Part shown: piece after piece, positions 46,937-58,876 of the stretch
Position numbering within the stretch: position 1 is the stretch's first letter
Layout: every line of letters begins with the position of its first letter
Assembly: GCA_002914805.1 (NCBI GenBank)
Contig: JXTB01000475.1
Location: 112,649 to 176,648, forward strand
DNA from: Parasponia andersonii
Lineage: Eukaryota > Streptophyta > Magnoliopsida > Rosales > Cannabaceae
DNA length: 64,000 nt
Direction: 5' to 3'
Notes under the pieces: generated by a model
Databases searched by the model: none
The model's input: the letters and a program-made list of their open reading frames with translations, nothing else
Told to the model about the DNA's origin: nothing
Made by a program: the position numbers and the translations under genes

Positions 46937-47059
46937 GAGTGGTGATTACTAGGATACCTCAAACAAAATGAAAATAAATCCTTATCATATAATCTTTTCA
47001 TACCCAAAAAAATAAAATAGGCACCAAAATTTTTGTAGGTAATAGTGAATTTTCTTGTA

Positions 47060-48650
47060 GTGAAAATATCATCAATATGAATTAATAACATTTTTTAAAA
47101 TGGCACTAATATATTTTTTTACAATTAGAAAATATTTTTTATTTATTAAGTTAAATAATTCAGTGACATTAGAAGCTGTGACTAATACAATTTAGTAGTA
47201 TTTTATAAATGCCACTAAAAAGAATTAAAATACTGATATTTCAAATCCTGAGGACGTCACTTTGGAGAATTTTATAAAGTGATGTAGCAAATAACTAATA
47301 ATCAGACTTGTAATCAGTTGCTGACTAGTTATGTGTTATTGATAAAATGTAATCAATTACCTCTCTTGCAAGTTACCACTAGCTTGGAAACAACAAATTA
47401 GATTGGTCACTAGTATCCAGATCAATTAGTGGTAACTAATCTTGTAAATAGAAACTAGTAACTAGGTTAGTCTTGTATTGAAACTAGTAATTATATAGTG
47501 ACTTAAAATAGATTGGTTACTTATAACTAGTAATTGGTTTCAAAATTAGTTTGAAGTTGGTTACTAGTAAACTAGTCATTGATCTTTATCACTACTAAGT
47601 AGTTTGAAACCAATAACCATTTCGTAATTAATAATAACTGAAAATAGAAATTTAACTAGTAAACAAATTGATTAGTAACTGGTAACTAATAACCAGAGTA
47701 GCCGATAACTAAATAACCGAATTAATTACAAGTCAACCAAAATCAAATAAACAAATAAACAATAATTAGATTGGTTATTGATTACTATATTGGTTACTTA
47801 TTGATAGTTAGAGTAACGAAGAACTAATTGAATAGAAAGAAAAAAGAAAAACAAAAAGAATAACTCCTCTTATCCATTAGAAGAAGAGAAAAAAAAAAAA
47901 AGAGTTAGTTTTTCTTTTATTCTAAAAAGAAAAAAAAATGGGTTAAAATATAAAGAAAAGGGAATTTAAAAAATATTAAAAAATTGAAAAAGTAGAAGGA
48001 ATATGAGAATAAGAATTAGAGAAAAGATTATGCTTCAATGAGTAAAAACATTAGAAAAGAGTAAAAAATTGAAAAAACAAAAAGTGAAACAAAAAATAAA
48101 ATTAAAACAATAAAAGGAACAAAAACTAGCATATTAGGAATCGAAACCAGAAGGTAAAAAAAAGTGAAAAAGAAAAACCCAACAATTGGAACAACCATCG
48201 TTTTCAACAATTTGTCATGCTTTTTCATGTATAACACTATCAATTAAAAAGAGGATTTTATTTACAATAGTGCCGCTACACTTTTGACTCTTCACTTTTT
48301 CAAAAATGCTAATTGTGTGCAGTATAGAAACTAATTACTTCTCTATCATATTTCTCTAATTCTGTTCCTTTTTTAACAGTAAAACCCAATAAAACCCTTT
48401 TTTCCGCAAAATTGTATTTCACATGTAAGTGGGCTACAAATTCTCATTGTTCTCTTTTTGTTAAAAAAAAAAGACATTAGATATTTGACCATTTTTATAC
48501 CCAAAACTAAGTATAAGATTAAATCAAAAATTTATAGTTAAATGTCTAAATTAAAATTTCAAACGCACACAAATCAACCAAAAGAAATAATAAATAAATA
48601 AAATCTTTTGATATAATTCATATGAAACCCAATCATATGAATGTTACGAA
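47060..48650. other. Repeat-rich AT DNA with ACTAGT-type minisatellite
   Basis: 47060-47230 resembles 41338-41700. 47285-47830 is a long degenerate array of GGTTACTAGT/AACTAGTAACT motifs. 47830-48640 is A-rich without coding signal. No gene seen. Confidence 0.6.
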
Positions 48651-49095
48651 TTCACGCCTGATTTGGGTTTGTAAGAAAAAAGTTGAATGAAATGAGTGGT
48701 ATAGAGTGAGAGGACATTTAATTGAGTTAGGAAGGGACTCTCAAACTGTCACATGGTATTGTCTTCCTGACCAAGAAATAATATTATTATAGCTTGTCAT
48801 ATCTCAAACAAGTTCTGTTTGTGGGAGTGCCTTTGTTCCAAATTGGTTTCTCTTGGCTGTAAAAATATTTTGCTTCAAGTGGGGCTCCATTGTAGGTTGT
48901 TCACCTGGTAATTTGGTTACACAGATCATATATATGTCACAATCACAAATAAATATCCATATATGATTTGAAAGACAAGCCAGCCATGTGAACTTTCAAA
49001 TGCTTATGTCCTATTTGCAAATTCCAAACCAACCCAATTGCCTCCACAGCCACTTATTTTGAAGGCTTAGAGAATTTTCAAGAAATATATTCATC

Positions 49096-49103
49096 TATAT
49101 ATA
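49096..49103 (+). promoter_or_regulatory. TATA box of SAUR locus 1
   Basis: TATATATA lies 89 bp upstream of the ATG at 49192. Between 48985 and 49050 is a block conserved upstream of loci 3 and 5 (CCATGTGAACTTTCAAATG). Confidence 0.65.
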
Positions 49104-49191
49104 CAGGCACATTACAACACAGCTAATCATCAAAATTGTCTGGGAAAACTCTCAACTTTGGCTGAAGCAAAAATTTACCCAGATTACTAAG

Positions 49192-49491
49192 ATGGCATTT
49201 GGATTGCCTGGTTTTGTTCATGGCAAGAAGGCTCTCCGGAGGTCACTTTCGGGCATTAAAGAAGTAGATTTGAAGTCTACAAACTTCCTAAAAGGCTACT
49301 TTGTAGTCTATGTTGGAGAGGATCAGAAGAAGAAACGCTATGTAGTACCTCTTTCATACTTAAATGAGCCTACATTTCAAGAATTGCTTATTATGGCAGA
49401 AGAAGAATTCGGATACAACCATCCCATGGGCAGACTCACCATCCCCTGCAGAGAAGATATCTTCATTGATATCACTTCTCAGTTGAATTGA
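49192..49491 (+). CDS. SAUR-family protein, locus 1 (intact)
   Basis: This is an intronless ORF of 99 residues, standard SAUR length. The SAUR (auxin_inducible) domain is residues ~33-97: [20 protein letters not shown], then [31 protein letters not shown] and [11 protein letters not shown]. The N-terminus [18 protein letters not shown] is of the SAUR19-24-like type. SAUR proteins are unstable, auxin-induced regulators of cell expansion; some inhibit PP2C.D phosphatases and so activate plasma-membrane H+-ATPase. It is paired tail-to-tail with pseudogene locus 2. A TATA box and a 3' UTR instability-like element (49575-49608) suggest it is expressible. Confidence 0.93.
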   Translation: MAFGLPGFVHGKKALRRSLSGIKEVDLKSTNFLKGYFVVYVGEDQKKKRYVVPLSYLNEPTFQELLIMAEEEFGYNHPMGRLTIPCREDIFIDITSQLN

Positions 49492-49574
49492 TTGTCATTT
49501 GTAGCACTGACATTAATTAGCAGAGATAATTTTGTAAATCATAGACTTCTTCTCCTTTTTAGTATTTGACCACT

Positions 49575-49608
49575 GGAGAAGTTTGTAAATAGAAATTGCT
49601 TATTACAT
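49575..49608 (+). promoter_or_regulatory. DST-like 3' UTR element of SAUR locus 1
   Basis: GGAG-N9-AATAGAAATTG-N7-CAT resembles the SAUR mRNA-instability DST consensus (GGAG-N5-CATAGATTG-N7-CATTTTGTAT). Related AATAGAA blocks follow the other plus-strand loci near 52141, 54830 and 59261. Confidence 0.45.
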
Positions 49609-50539
49609 CCTACTCTCCTTTAATATGAAATTCAATTGGGCATTATAACAAGGTTTTTGAATTCTGGCTTTGTTGTTTGATCCATTTTGCTTGAAATCAT
49701 CTTCTATTAAACAATGTTTGTGTTCATGCCAGCCTCAATATCCATTGGATAATCCAGTAAGTGCTCGGAATCACCCGAAACATGTTGAGCAAAACATCAC
49801 TGACACTTAGTACATGAGATATAGTGAGACTACCACATAAGTTTATTTCTTTGAGAAGCCTTTGTCAAATACTACAAAATAGTTAGTCCCCTTTTATTCT
49901 AGATGAGACTGTGTATATTAAGTTGCATTTACAGTTTTGTCCTGGAGGACAGATGAAAATAAAACAGAAACTTAATCTATTTCCTTACAATTCAATTTAA
50001 CGGTACTACAGATTTCTTTCTCGTAGATTAAAGTTGCTTGGATTGGTTGATGGATCATAATAATAGCTTCAAAGTTTTAAGTGTTAATTCAAAGGGGAAA
50101 AATTTTTTTTTTCTATAATATGAGGTGGGACAGAGGTTACTTACAATCTTTATATGATTTTATTCTATTTAATTGCAATCTTTTCACTTGAGTACATCAA
50201 TGATTGAGAATATATATCAACTTGTTGCTTTTTCCTGACATGACACAGAAACAGACTTATAGTTCCAGTCTGTTATATGCAAGTTCAACCACTGATATTA
50301 CGAATGTAGAATTTAGAAAATGGACTTGAATTCTATATCGGAATCTAAAAGGAAAAAGACTTAAACCAAAGAATCCATTGAAGAAAAAAATGCAATAACA
50401 TTCATTTATATCATTCCTGGATACATTTTCCTTTTGATCTCCAAGGAAATTATACATCATATTGGTAGCAGTGTTTGCCCTACAAAATTGTAACAATAAT
50501 TTTTGTTAGTGACCGTCATTTACTATTGTCTACACTATA

Positions 50540-50817
50540 TTAGACATTCAGGTGTGAAATAAGATGGATGAATGTGTCTTCTCTGCAGGGAATAGTTAAA
50601 GCACCCATTGGATGATCAAATCCAAGTTCTTCTTCAGATTGACTCAGCAACTCTTGGAATGAAGGCTGGTTCAGGTATGATACAGGGATCGCAAATCTCT
50701 TCATTCTGTTTTCCCCAACATAAACTGCCTAAAGCCTTTTGGAACATCTTTTGTACTCGAAAAAGACCTCTGAATGAGCTGGTTGGCATGAAATACGTTT
50801 GGAAAACAGAAGCCCAT
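50540..50817 (-). pseudogene. SAUR-family pseudogene, locus 2 (one frameshift)
   Basis: The minus strand starts MGFCFPNVFHANQLIQRSFS, then STKDVPKGF. A single base is missing at GGCTTTAGGCAG (its sister at locus 4 has GGCTTTTTGGCA), shifting the frame. After the shift the domain continues intact: [62 protein letters not shown], stop. Everything else is well kept, including a TATA-like TTATATATATA at 50943-50953. The defect is therefore very recent, or is a sequencing error in a real 92-residue gene. Confidence 0.85.
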
Positions 50818-51612
50818 TATGAATAAGTCTATAAAAGACAAGGAAAAGAAGATAGTGTGCAAAGAAAGATATCTCAGAGGACCGCAAAGGAAAGCTTTGA
50901 TAGAATGTTAGGTTGAGGTGCAAAGAAACCCAATCTTGCGAGTATATATATAATCAACAGCCGTGATAGAATGTTAGGTTGAGGTGTCTATCTGGTGAGA
51001 GGCAAAGTCCTTGAGAAATCACATGGTAGTGTCTTTCTACTCATCAATATTTTCAAAGTTGAGGCCCTGCTTGTTTGAAATCAATCTAACCTGTAAGTCA
51101 ATTTTCTCCGCAATTTTCTTGCTCTTCTTCTCAATCCACACCAATTCAGACCACAAAATTTTCAATAAGATGCCATAGGCATGTCCCATGGGGTCACATA
51201 TTCATATCAAAATTAAAGCCAACTTTCATTTAAAATCTTTATCTTCTCTTTCACTGGCTATTGCTGCATTGTGGGACATATTGTCTTCCTTGATATATCT
51301 ACCAAGAATTAATAGATTGCCATATCTCAAACAAGTTTTCTATTTGTGAGAGTGGCTATGCTCCAGAATGTTTTCCCTTATGCTGCAAGTCTTTTGTTTC
51401 ATGTGGGCTCCTTGTAGGTTGTTCACTTGGAAATAATTAGACATATCATATAAATACCACAATCAGAAAAGGTTTCCATGTATGAGTGGGAAGACAGAGC
51501 CATGTGAACTTTCAAATGCTTATGTCCTATTGAAAATTCCAAACCAACCCAACTCCCTCCACAGCCACTTTTTTCGAAGGCTAAGAGAATTATCAAGAAA
51601 TCTATTCATTTT

Positions 51613-51620
51613 TATATAAA
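51613..51620 (+). promoter_or_regulatory. TATA box of SAUR locus 3
   Basis: TATATAAA lies 111 bp upstream of the ATG at 51731. The CCATGTGAACTTTCAAATG block is conserved at 51500-51520. Confidence 0.68.
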
Positions 51621-51730
51621 GGTCCATTACCACACAACTAAGTTCACCAAGTCCTTGAATTCTCTACTAGCAAATTTTCTCTGAAAAATCTAAACTTCCA
51701 CTAAAGCAATAATATACTCGCAGTACGAAA

Positions 51731-52027
51731 ATGGCGTTTGGATTGCCTGGTTTTATTCATCGTAAGAAGGCTCTCTGGAGGTCATTTTCTGGCATTAAAG
51801 AAGCAGCTTTGAAGTCTACCACCATTCCAAAAGGCTACATAGCAGTCTATGTTGGAGAAGACCAGAAGAAGCGCTATGTAGTACCTCTTTCGTACCTGAA
51901 TGAGCCTACATTTCAAGAACTGCTAAGTATGGCAGAAGAAGAATTTGGATATAATCATCCAATGGGGGGACTCACAATTCCCTGTAGAGAAGACATCTTC
52001 ATTGATATCACTTCTCAATTTAATTGA
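51731..52027 (+). CDS. SAUR-family protein, locus 3 (intact)
   Basis: This is an intronless ORF of 98 residues, closely similar to locus 1 ([75 protein letters not shown]). It has a full SAUR domain and no visible defect. It is a tandem duplicate of locus 1 with conserved upstream and 3' UTR blocks. It diverges from locus 2 across ~0.9 kb and converges on locus 4. A role in auxin-driven growth is inferred from the family. Confidence 0.93.
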   Translation: MAFGLPGFIHRKKALWRSFSGIKEAALKSTTIPKGYIAVYVGEDQKKRYVVPLSYLNEPTFQELLSMAEEEFGYNHPMGGLTIPCREDIFIDITSQFN

Positions 52028-52939
52028 TTATAATTTTTAGAACTGATATTAATTAGCAGAGACAATTTTGTAGATCATGTACTTTTGCTCCTTTCTGAAA
52101 AAAAAAAAAAAAGGAATTTTTTAATCATTGAGATTATTTGTGAATAGAACTTGAAATTTGATTCTACTCTTCGTTAAGTGAAACATTACTAACCATATAG
52201 TATATAGTGAGAAAATCAAATATGTTTATTTCTTTGAGAAGCATATTTTTTTCTCTATAGTAAAGAAAAATATTATTCAAAGTACAAAAAGGTTTGTTCT
52301 CTAGTAAATCCAAGTAAAGGTGTGAGAATGTTAAGTTGCATATGCAACCTAGTACTAAAGAGCAGTCAAGAAAAATAGAATCTCATTCATCGTCCTACAT
52401 TCTGAATTTGTCTTTCTAATCCTCTATCAAAGTTTCTTGGATTTGGTCGTTCATAACTCATGCTTCAAAGATGGAGTATGTGAGGTGAGGCAGAGGTTAC
52501 TCATGACTATATTCCCTTAAACAAAATTTAGGGGGAAAAGAACTATTGATGGAGAATATCTTCAACATTCAAGTCCTTATTTATGATATTATTCTGCTGA
52601 TTTATATAATTGTTTTTTTTTCCTTGATGAATACGTACTTGTTGCTTTTTCCTAAAAAGACATAGAAACAGACTTATAGCTCCAATTTTTATGTGCACAT
52701 TGAGCTGCTAATCTTATGAATGTAGAATAAGGTACTAGACAAAAATTCTCTTACCAAATTCTAGAAGGACAAGACTTCAATCAAATAAATTTTTGAAGAA
52801 AAGATTTCATTTACATTTTTAGGGACATTTTCCTTTCAGTCCCCAAGGAAAAACATAATACATGGTATTGGCATTATTTGCCTAGCAAAATTGTGAAAAT
52901 AATGTTATCTATCAATGTCTACACTCGTCAATTGGCATT

Positions 52940-53209
52940 TTAGCGAGAAACAACATTGATGAAGGCGTCTTCTCTGCAGGGAATTGTGAGAACACCCCTT
53001 GGATGGTCAAATCCAAATTCTTCTTTAGCTTGACCAATTTGCTCTTGAAATGAAGACTGGTTCAGGTATAATACAGGGATCACAAATCTCCTCATTCTGT
53101 TCTCCCCAACATAAACTGCCAAAAAGCCTTTTGGAACATCTTTTGTAGTAGAAGAAGACCTCTGAATGAGCTGCATGGCATGGACTATGCTTGGAAAAAG
53201 GAAACCCAT
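52940..53209 (-). CDS. SAUR-family protein, locus 4 (intact)
   Basis: This is an intronless ORF of 89 residues on the minus strand, of the second subfamily in the array: [76 protein letters not shown]. The SAUR domain is complete. A few normally conserved positions differ: YLNQSSFQEQI in place of [11 protein letters not shown], and HPRG in place of HPMG. It shares a divergent ~1.2-kb intergenic region with locus 5. A TATA-like TATATATA lies at 53343-53352. It is the only intact member of its subfamily here. Confidence 0.92.
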   Translation of the reverse strand: MGFLFPSIVHAMQLIQRSSSTTKDVPKGFLAVYVGENRMRRFVIPVLYLNQSSFQEQIGQAKEEFGFDHPRGVLTIPCREDAFINVVSR

Positions 53210-53342
53210 ATCAAATAAGTTTCGAAAGGAATAAGAAAGTAGAAGTGTGCAAATAAAGCGATCTCAGAGGACTGCAAAGAAAAAGCTTTGATACTTGAGA
53301 GAATGTGACGAGTTGAGATGCTGAGGAAACCAATCTTATGAG

Positions 53343-53352
53343 TATATATAAT
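53343..53352 (-). promoter_or_regulatory. TATA-like box of SAUR locus 4
   Basis: TATATATA lies ~135 bp upstream of the minus-strand ATG at 53209. The same relative site is present upstream of locus 2. Confidence 0.55.
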
Positions 53353-54423
53353 CAATACCCTTGATAGGTTTTGTAGGGCAGATATATCTATTGCATGGTA
53401 ATGTATGGTGAAGACTAAGGAAGCCATAAATTGGATGGGGGTCCTGTGATTGGCATAGTCCTTGAGCGATCACATGCTATTGTCCTCCTACTCATCATTG
53501 TGGATTTTTACCTGTTTTCATTTTTCTTTGCAAATTTCTTGCTCTTCTTCTCAACCGCACCGGATAAACTTCAGAACAAAAAAACATGTCTTAGGCTTGT
53601 CCCATATCCAAGGGGTCACATATTCAAATCAAAATTAAAGCAACCCTTTATTTAAAATCTTTATCTTCTACTCCACTGGCTATCGCCGCATTGTGGGACA
53701 CTTTGTTATCTACTACTGTACTATCTTTGCCTTGTTATCGGATGACACGGAAGTTTTATGGTCAGTCATGTTGTTCACAGGTTTTTCATTGTAAATAAAC
53801 CTCTGGATAGAGCAGGATGCCATGTAACTGGGCTAATCAGGTACGAAAGTTTCTTTCTATAATGGCTCAAAATGTCTCAACCTTGCTTTCTACCTAAGAA
53901 GATCAGCCACTTATACCAACGAACTTAGGCTTGTTCTACCAATGTCTTGAGACAGAATTGGTGTTCTCTTTTAGGTTGTCCTAGTAGTTTCTAGTTTCTG
54001 TGGCAACAAATTCTATTTAAGATGAAATGAAGGACAAGATCATATGATACTAGTTAGATGTTCTAAACATAAGAAAATAAAACTATGATCTCAACCATGT
54101 ATTCTACTCAAGAAACTCAGCCACTTATATCAACAATCTTAGGCTTATTGTATCCAAATATCTAAGTTACAGGTGGGGTCATAACCAAACTTCCATGTAT
54201 GACTTGGAAGACAAAGCCATGTGAACTTTTGCATATACCAAACCTACCCAATTGCCTTCAAAACCAATTGTTTAGAAGCCTTTGACAATTTCCAAAAAGT
54301 TCATTCATCTATATGTATAGGTGCATGACCACACAACTAAATCATCCAGTCCTCACATTCTCTACCAGAAAAACTTTTGTGAACTCTATACCACTTTAAG
54401 GCAAAAATTATAGGAAGATCAAC

Positions 54424-54720
54424 ATGGCGTTTGGATTGCCTGGTTTTGTTCATGGTAAGAAGGCACTCTGAAGGTCACTTTCCGGCATTAAAGAAGTAGC
54501 TTTGAAATCTACAACCATTCCAAAAGGCTTCTTTGCAGTCTATGTTGGAGAGGATCATAAGCAGCGTTACATAGTACCTCTTTCATACCTAAATGAGCCT
54601 GTTTTTCAAGAATTGCTAAGACTGGCAGAAGAAGAATTCGGATACGAGCATCAGATGGGCAGGCTCACAAATCCCTGCCGAGAAGACGTCTTCATTGATC
54701 TCACTTCTCAGTTGAATTGA
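54424..54720 (+). pseudogene. SAUR-family pseudogene, locus 5 (nonsense codon 16)
   Basis: The frame is full length relative to loci 1 and 3, with the same start [15 protein letters not shown]. Codon 16 is TGA (54469-54471), where the paralogues have CGG or TGG. The rest is open and well conserved (KGFFAVYVGEDHKQRYIVP, YLNEPVFQELLRLAEEEF, CREDVFIDLTSQLN). An in-frame ATG at 54502 could give a 72-residue protein that keeps the SAUR domain but lacks the N-terminal segment, so residual function is possible. IPC has become NPC. The TATA region (CTATATGTATAGG, near 54309) is weakened. Confidence 0.85.
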
Positions 54721-54849
54721 CTGTAAATTGCTGCACTAAAATATGGCCAAAAACAATTTTGTATTTCATATAATTTTACCTTTTTTTGGTGAAGGAAAAT
54801 TGTTTGAATACTTGAGAAAGTTGTAAATAGAAATTGCTTATTCGAGTCT

Positions 54850-57100
54850 ACGTATTCCCTTTTCTTTTTCATTATTCACAGGCCATGAACCCTCTCAGTG
54901 GGTTGTAACTTCTAAGATGTTCATGATGTTTTCATCACTATGAATTAACCACATCGACAATATTTTCCCTGTAATGTTTTTACAGCTTATGGCTTGAAAA
55001 AAAATAGAGATATTACTAATTTTATTACTATAAATATAATAAAATACTCCAAACACTCCACTAATATAACAGTTTGCAAGCCCTTGAACTGAATTGAATG
55101 AAAACATAAAAGTTTTCAAGCCCCTGACTGAGCCACGGAGGGCGTCTTCAACGTGCTAGGACTCGTTGAATAGAAAGCTTCATCAAACTTTGTCTAAATC
55201 AAATTCTAAACAAAATATTAATTCTAATATTTACTAAAAGAACAAATATTTGGTACAACTGAAACTCTCTATGTTTCCACAAACTAAAAAAGAACAGAAA
55301 ATTAACTAGTGTACCCATTACCTAAAACCCAAAACTGAGTACCCATTACCCAACCAAAGAAAAAAAACAGAGTCAATACTTCTTCTGGGCACTCCTTATA
55401 ACCGAACCTAGGCCTGAAATTATATGTCCAAATTAGCCACGAAAACAAGAAAAACGCAAATAAAATTCTACGAAAAACATATGTCCCAAGTCATACGAGA
55501 AGAACCAAAAACCAAAAACAAAATCAGAATAGACTGAGGTGGCAAAATAGCCTGGCATATAAATATATATATTGAATATTTTACATTAATATTTGAAAAA
55601 TAAATATTTATTAAAATTGGGTCTAAAATTTTTTGCTATAAATTTTTTTTTACCTGTAAACTTTACTAAGATACTCGCTCGAACTAAAGTTCAGTTTAAA
55701 TTTGAAGAAAAAGCCTAACTCTATTTTTTTTTTCTTTGTACAAAACCAACCAATTTGTATCTTTGTTTTTCCAAGAAAATATCGTTTTATTAAATCAAAG
55801 CTCAGAGATAGACATTAATTAATAGGTATACAGCGATTGAAGTGGCCGCGTTCTCTTTTTCTCAATTGTCGTATTGTCCAACATTTTCTAGCTAGCTTTC
55901 ATTTTGTTGTCGATTCACCTATATTGTCGTTTTTTTATTTTTTATTTTTTTATTTTTTCCCCGTTTTATCATTGTTCGTTTTCATTTGCTGTCCCCTTTC
56001 CATTTGCTGTCGTATATCCGTTCACTTTAGCTTTCACTCTATTTATCATTTTGTTCATTTGATGTTGCTAATCCATTCACTCATTTGTTGTTTTCATTTC
56101 ATTGTTTTTTGACTTTGGTTGTCGTTTTTTTACCTTCGTTGTCGTTTTACTTGTTCTACCCCTTGTTCACCTTTCTTTCCCATTCCGCTGTCGTTTTGTA
56201 AACCTTATATGTGCTTGCGAGTTGCACCCGGTCCATGAAAGAAATTGTTATCACCGTAGATAAAATGTCAGATGCTACTCGCTGAAATAAATTTTTTTTA
56301 AAAAAAGTCAGGTTTAACTAAAGTTTTCTTTCTTACTAGTTCTAACTGGCTTTTAAATTATTGGATATAGAACACTCAGGTGGAATTCCTTTTAGGATTA
56401 CTTTGGCTCTCTTAGATATTGTATATAGAACGCTTAAGTTAGTTAGGTACTTCTGAGGCAACTTTCCAAAATCTCTTGCACTGGGCTTAGTTATTTTGTT
56501 TCTTATATATATGATATGTTTCTATGAATTAATTATAGTAATCCAAATTAAAATCCAGCTTTATCAGAGAAACGAACTCTTGGGACATCAGTTACTAGTT
56601 TGGAAAAAAAGGAATACTCTCATAGCGATGACATAACTGAATTGAATGAAGTAACCACTAGATCAAGTTGTTCTTTTACAAAATGAATGCTGCTTCAATG
56701 CTATGAAAGGAGACCTTCACTTCGGGACATTATAGCTTGATTTAAGGACTAGTAGATTTCTTGTTTAGCCACATATATAGGTGGATCATAGCAACCATTT
56801 CGATGTTCTAACTGATTACCAAAAAAATAAAATTACTGGGGTTGATTTGCGAAGAGGTTTCTTTATTAATCCATTGAGAAATCTATGTATATATAGTTTT
56901 GTATTGGAGTGAACAATATATAACACTGCTTTTGTTAACCAGACAGGAGAGTGGGATTTTCTTGAAGTCTAATAGTTGCAAGGTTGTGGATATAATCATG
57001 CATGTAAAATACAATGGAGGAATGCAGAGAATTAAAATGGGAAAGATTTCTATATCAGCATCAAAAGAAACAAAAGCTGCAATATTAAAATGTTTTTGTG
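54850..57100. other. Expanded SAUR spacer without genes
   Basis: Between loci 5 and 6 the spacer is ~1.6 kb longer than in the first two pairs. 55840-56170 is a T-rich degenerate minisatellite of CATTTGTTGTCGTTTT type. 55150-55560 is A-rich with no recognised coding sequence. 56680-57250 aligns with 61200-61790, i.e. the 3' flank of locus 8. Confidence 0.6.
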
Positions 57101-57261
57101 GAGAAATGTTGGAACAGCATTCATTAGTGTCAATCTTAGGGACATCTTCTTGTTGGTCATCAAGGAAAAAAATTTACATGGTATTGGCATTGCTTGCCTT
57201 ACCAAAAAACAATAATCATCTTTTGTTAATGATTCTAATTAATTAGTGTCTATATTCATTA

Positions 57262-57539
57262 TTAGGCATTTAAACGAGAACTAAGATCGATGAAGACGTC
57301 TTCTCTGCAACAAATTATAAGAGCTCCCATTGGATGTTCAAATCCAAATTCTTAGATTGTCTCAGCAACTCTTGGAGTGATGGCTGGTTCAAGTATGATA
57401 TAGGGATCACGAATGGCTTCATTTTACTTTCGTCCCCAACATAAACTGCCAAATAGCCTTTTGGAACATCCTTTGTACTTGAAAAAGGCTTTTGGATGAG
57501 TTGCCTAGCATGAACTACACTCAGAAATCGGAAACCCAT
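57262..57539 (-). pseudogene. SAUR-family pseudogene, locus 6 (4-bp deletion)
   Basis: The minus strand reads MGFRFLSVVHARQLIQKPFS, STKDVPKGYLAVYVG, MKPFVIPISYLNQPSLQELL, RQS. Then 4 bp are missing where the paralogues have GAAGAAGAA, which shifts the frame. Beyond it the domain resumes in another frame (GFEHPMGALIICCREDVFID, LSSRLNA, stop at 57262-57264). IPC is changed to ICC. The only ORF left (57539-57315) ends in unrelated residues and would lack the C-terminal third of the domain. Confidence 0.85.
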
Positions 57540-58744
57540 TCTTGTATTCTAAAGAAAAATAAGAATAAAGAAGAAAAAATGAGCTAAGAAAGAGATCTCA
57601 AAAGGGTTTGCAAGGAAAGCTCTGATGCATGAGAATGTGAAAACTTGAGGTGCTTCTGAACCCAATGTTATGTGCATATATACATTCAATGCACTTGATG
57701 GGTTTTATCAATTCAATGGAAATAAACGATGAAACCCAAAGAAGCAATTAATTGGATGCGGTCTAATGAGAGGCATAGTCCTTGGGCAATCACATGGTAT
57801 TGTCTTCCTACTCATCATTATGTTTTTTTGCACTCAAAGTTGAGTAGTCAAAAACTTTCATGTCCAGCTTGTTAAAAAGAAAGCAGAACGTAACTGTCCC
57901 TTCTTTAATCTTCAATTAGAACTTTCTTTTTCTCCACCCCAACCCCATCATGCCAACTCTGGCCACAACTTAAAAATAAATAATAAATAAATAAGAAGAA
58001 GACAGAGAAATTGTTACATCCAGGATGTACTAGCCTCACTAGCATCACAGAACGTGCTGAAGTACATATATTTTGTTTATTTTTTAGGTGTTTGTTATTT
58101 AAACATCGATCTATGTATGCCTAGACATTTTCTTCCATTTCAGAACACATATTTTGTTACAAAATGTCTAAGACATGTCCCCTACTTCGAGGGGCCACAT
58201 ATTTATATCAGAAATAAGCAAAACCCTCATCTTTCTCCTGCACTGGCTATTTTCTGCATTGAAGGACTTGTCATTATCTACTATGCTGTCATTGCCCACT
58301 TACCTAATGATAAATATGACAACGTCAGCTCATATTTTATTTATAGCCTTATTTCTCTATATTGCAACCTAATTTTTATGTTCTTTGTCGAGAAAATATA
58401 ACAATAAATGTCTCAATTGAACAAAATCATGCAACTTTTTCTTCTCCAAAAAAATAAAAAATGAAATTAAAAAGATGGCCACGTAAGTCTCAACCCTGTT
58501 GTCTAATGAATAAGAAATCTGTGCCATCCAAATCTCTTATTAAATCACAAATGGGGTTCTATTAATGTAGGTTCTCCACCAGCAAATGTTTGGACATTTT
58601 TCATTCTAAGTAATTTTATTTTCAAGCAAATCAAGTGTGGTGAACTGAAAGACAGAATCATGAGATGTTTCATCCACTATGTCCCTACAAATTTCAAAAA
58701 TTTTCTGAGATGAATAACCCTTCCTTCTTGGCTTCTTCTAGTTC

Positions 58745-58752
58745 TATATATA
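58745..58752 (+). promoter_or_regulatory. TATA box upstream of SAUR locus 7
   Basis: TATATATA lies 132 bp upstream of the ATG at 58877 and is intact although the gene is not. Confidence 0.5.
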
Positions 58753-58876
58753 GAAAACAAAGGTGAGCCAAGTCCTCAACACATCTCCTGCAAGCAAACT
58801 TTTTCTTCATTGTATTCCAAGCCATTTCTGAGTTTCAACCTTTTTCAAAACCAATATTTGCTTTAGTTTTTCGAAC

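Noticed and set aside
55837..56112. 91-codon Phe/Leu-rich ORF
   Set aside because: It is a translation of a T-rich degenerate minisatellite.
56899..57246. 115-codon ORF beside SAUR locus 6
   Set aside because: It is in the duplicated 3' flank; the matching region at 61440-61790 does not keep the frame.
58054..58401. 115-codon ORF upstream of SAUR locus 7
   Set aside because: It lies in the divergent promoter, has no recognisable domain, and the frame is not conserved upstream of the other SAUR loci.
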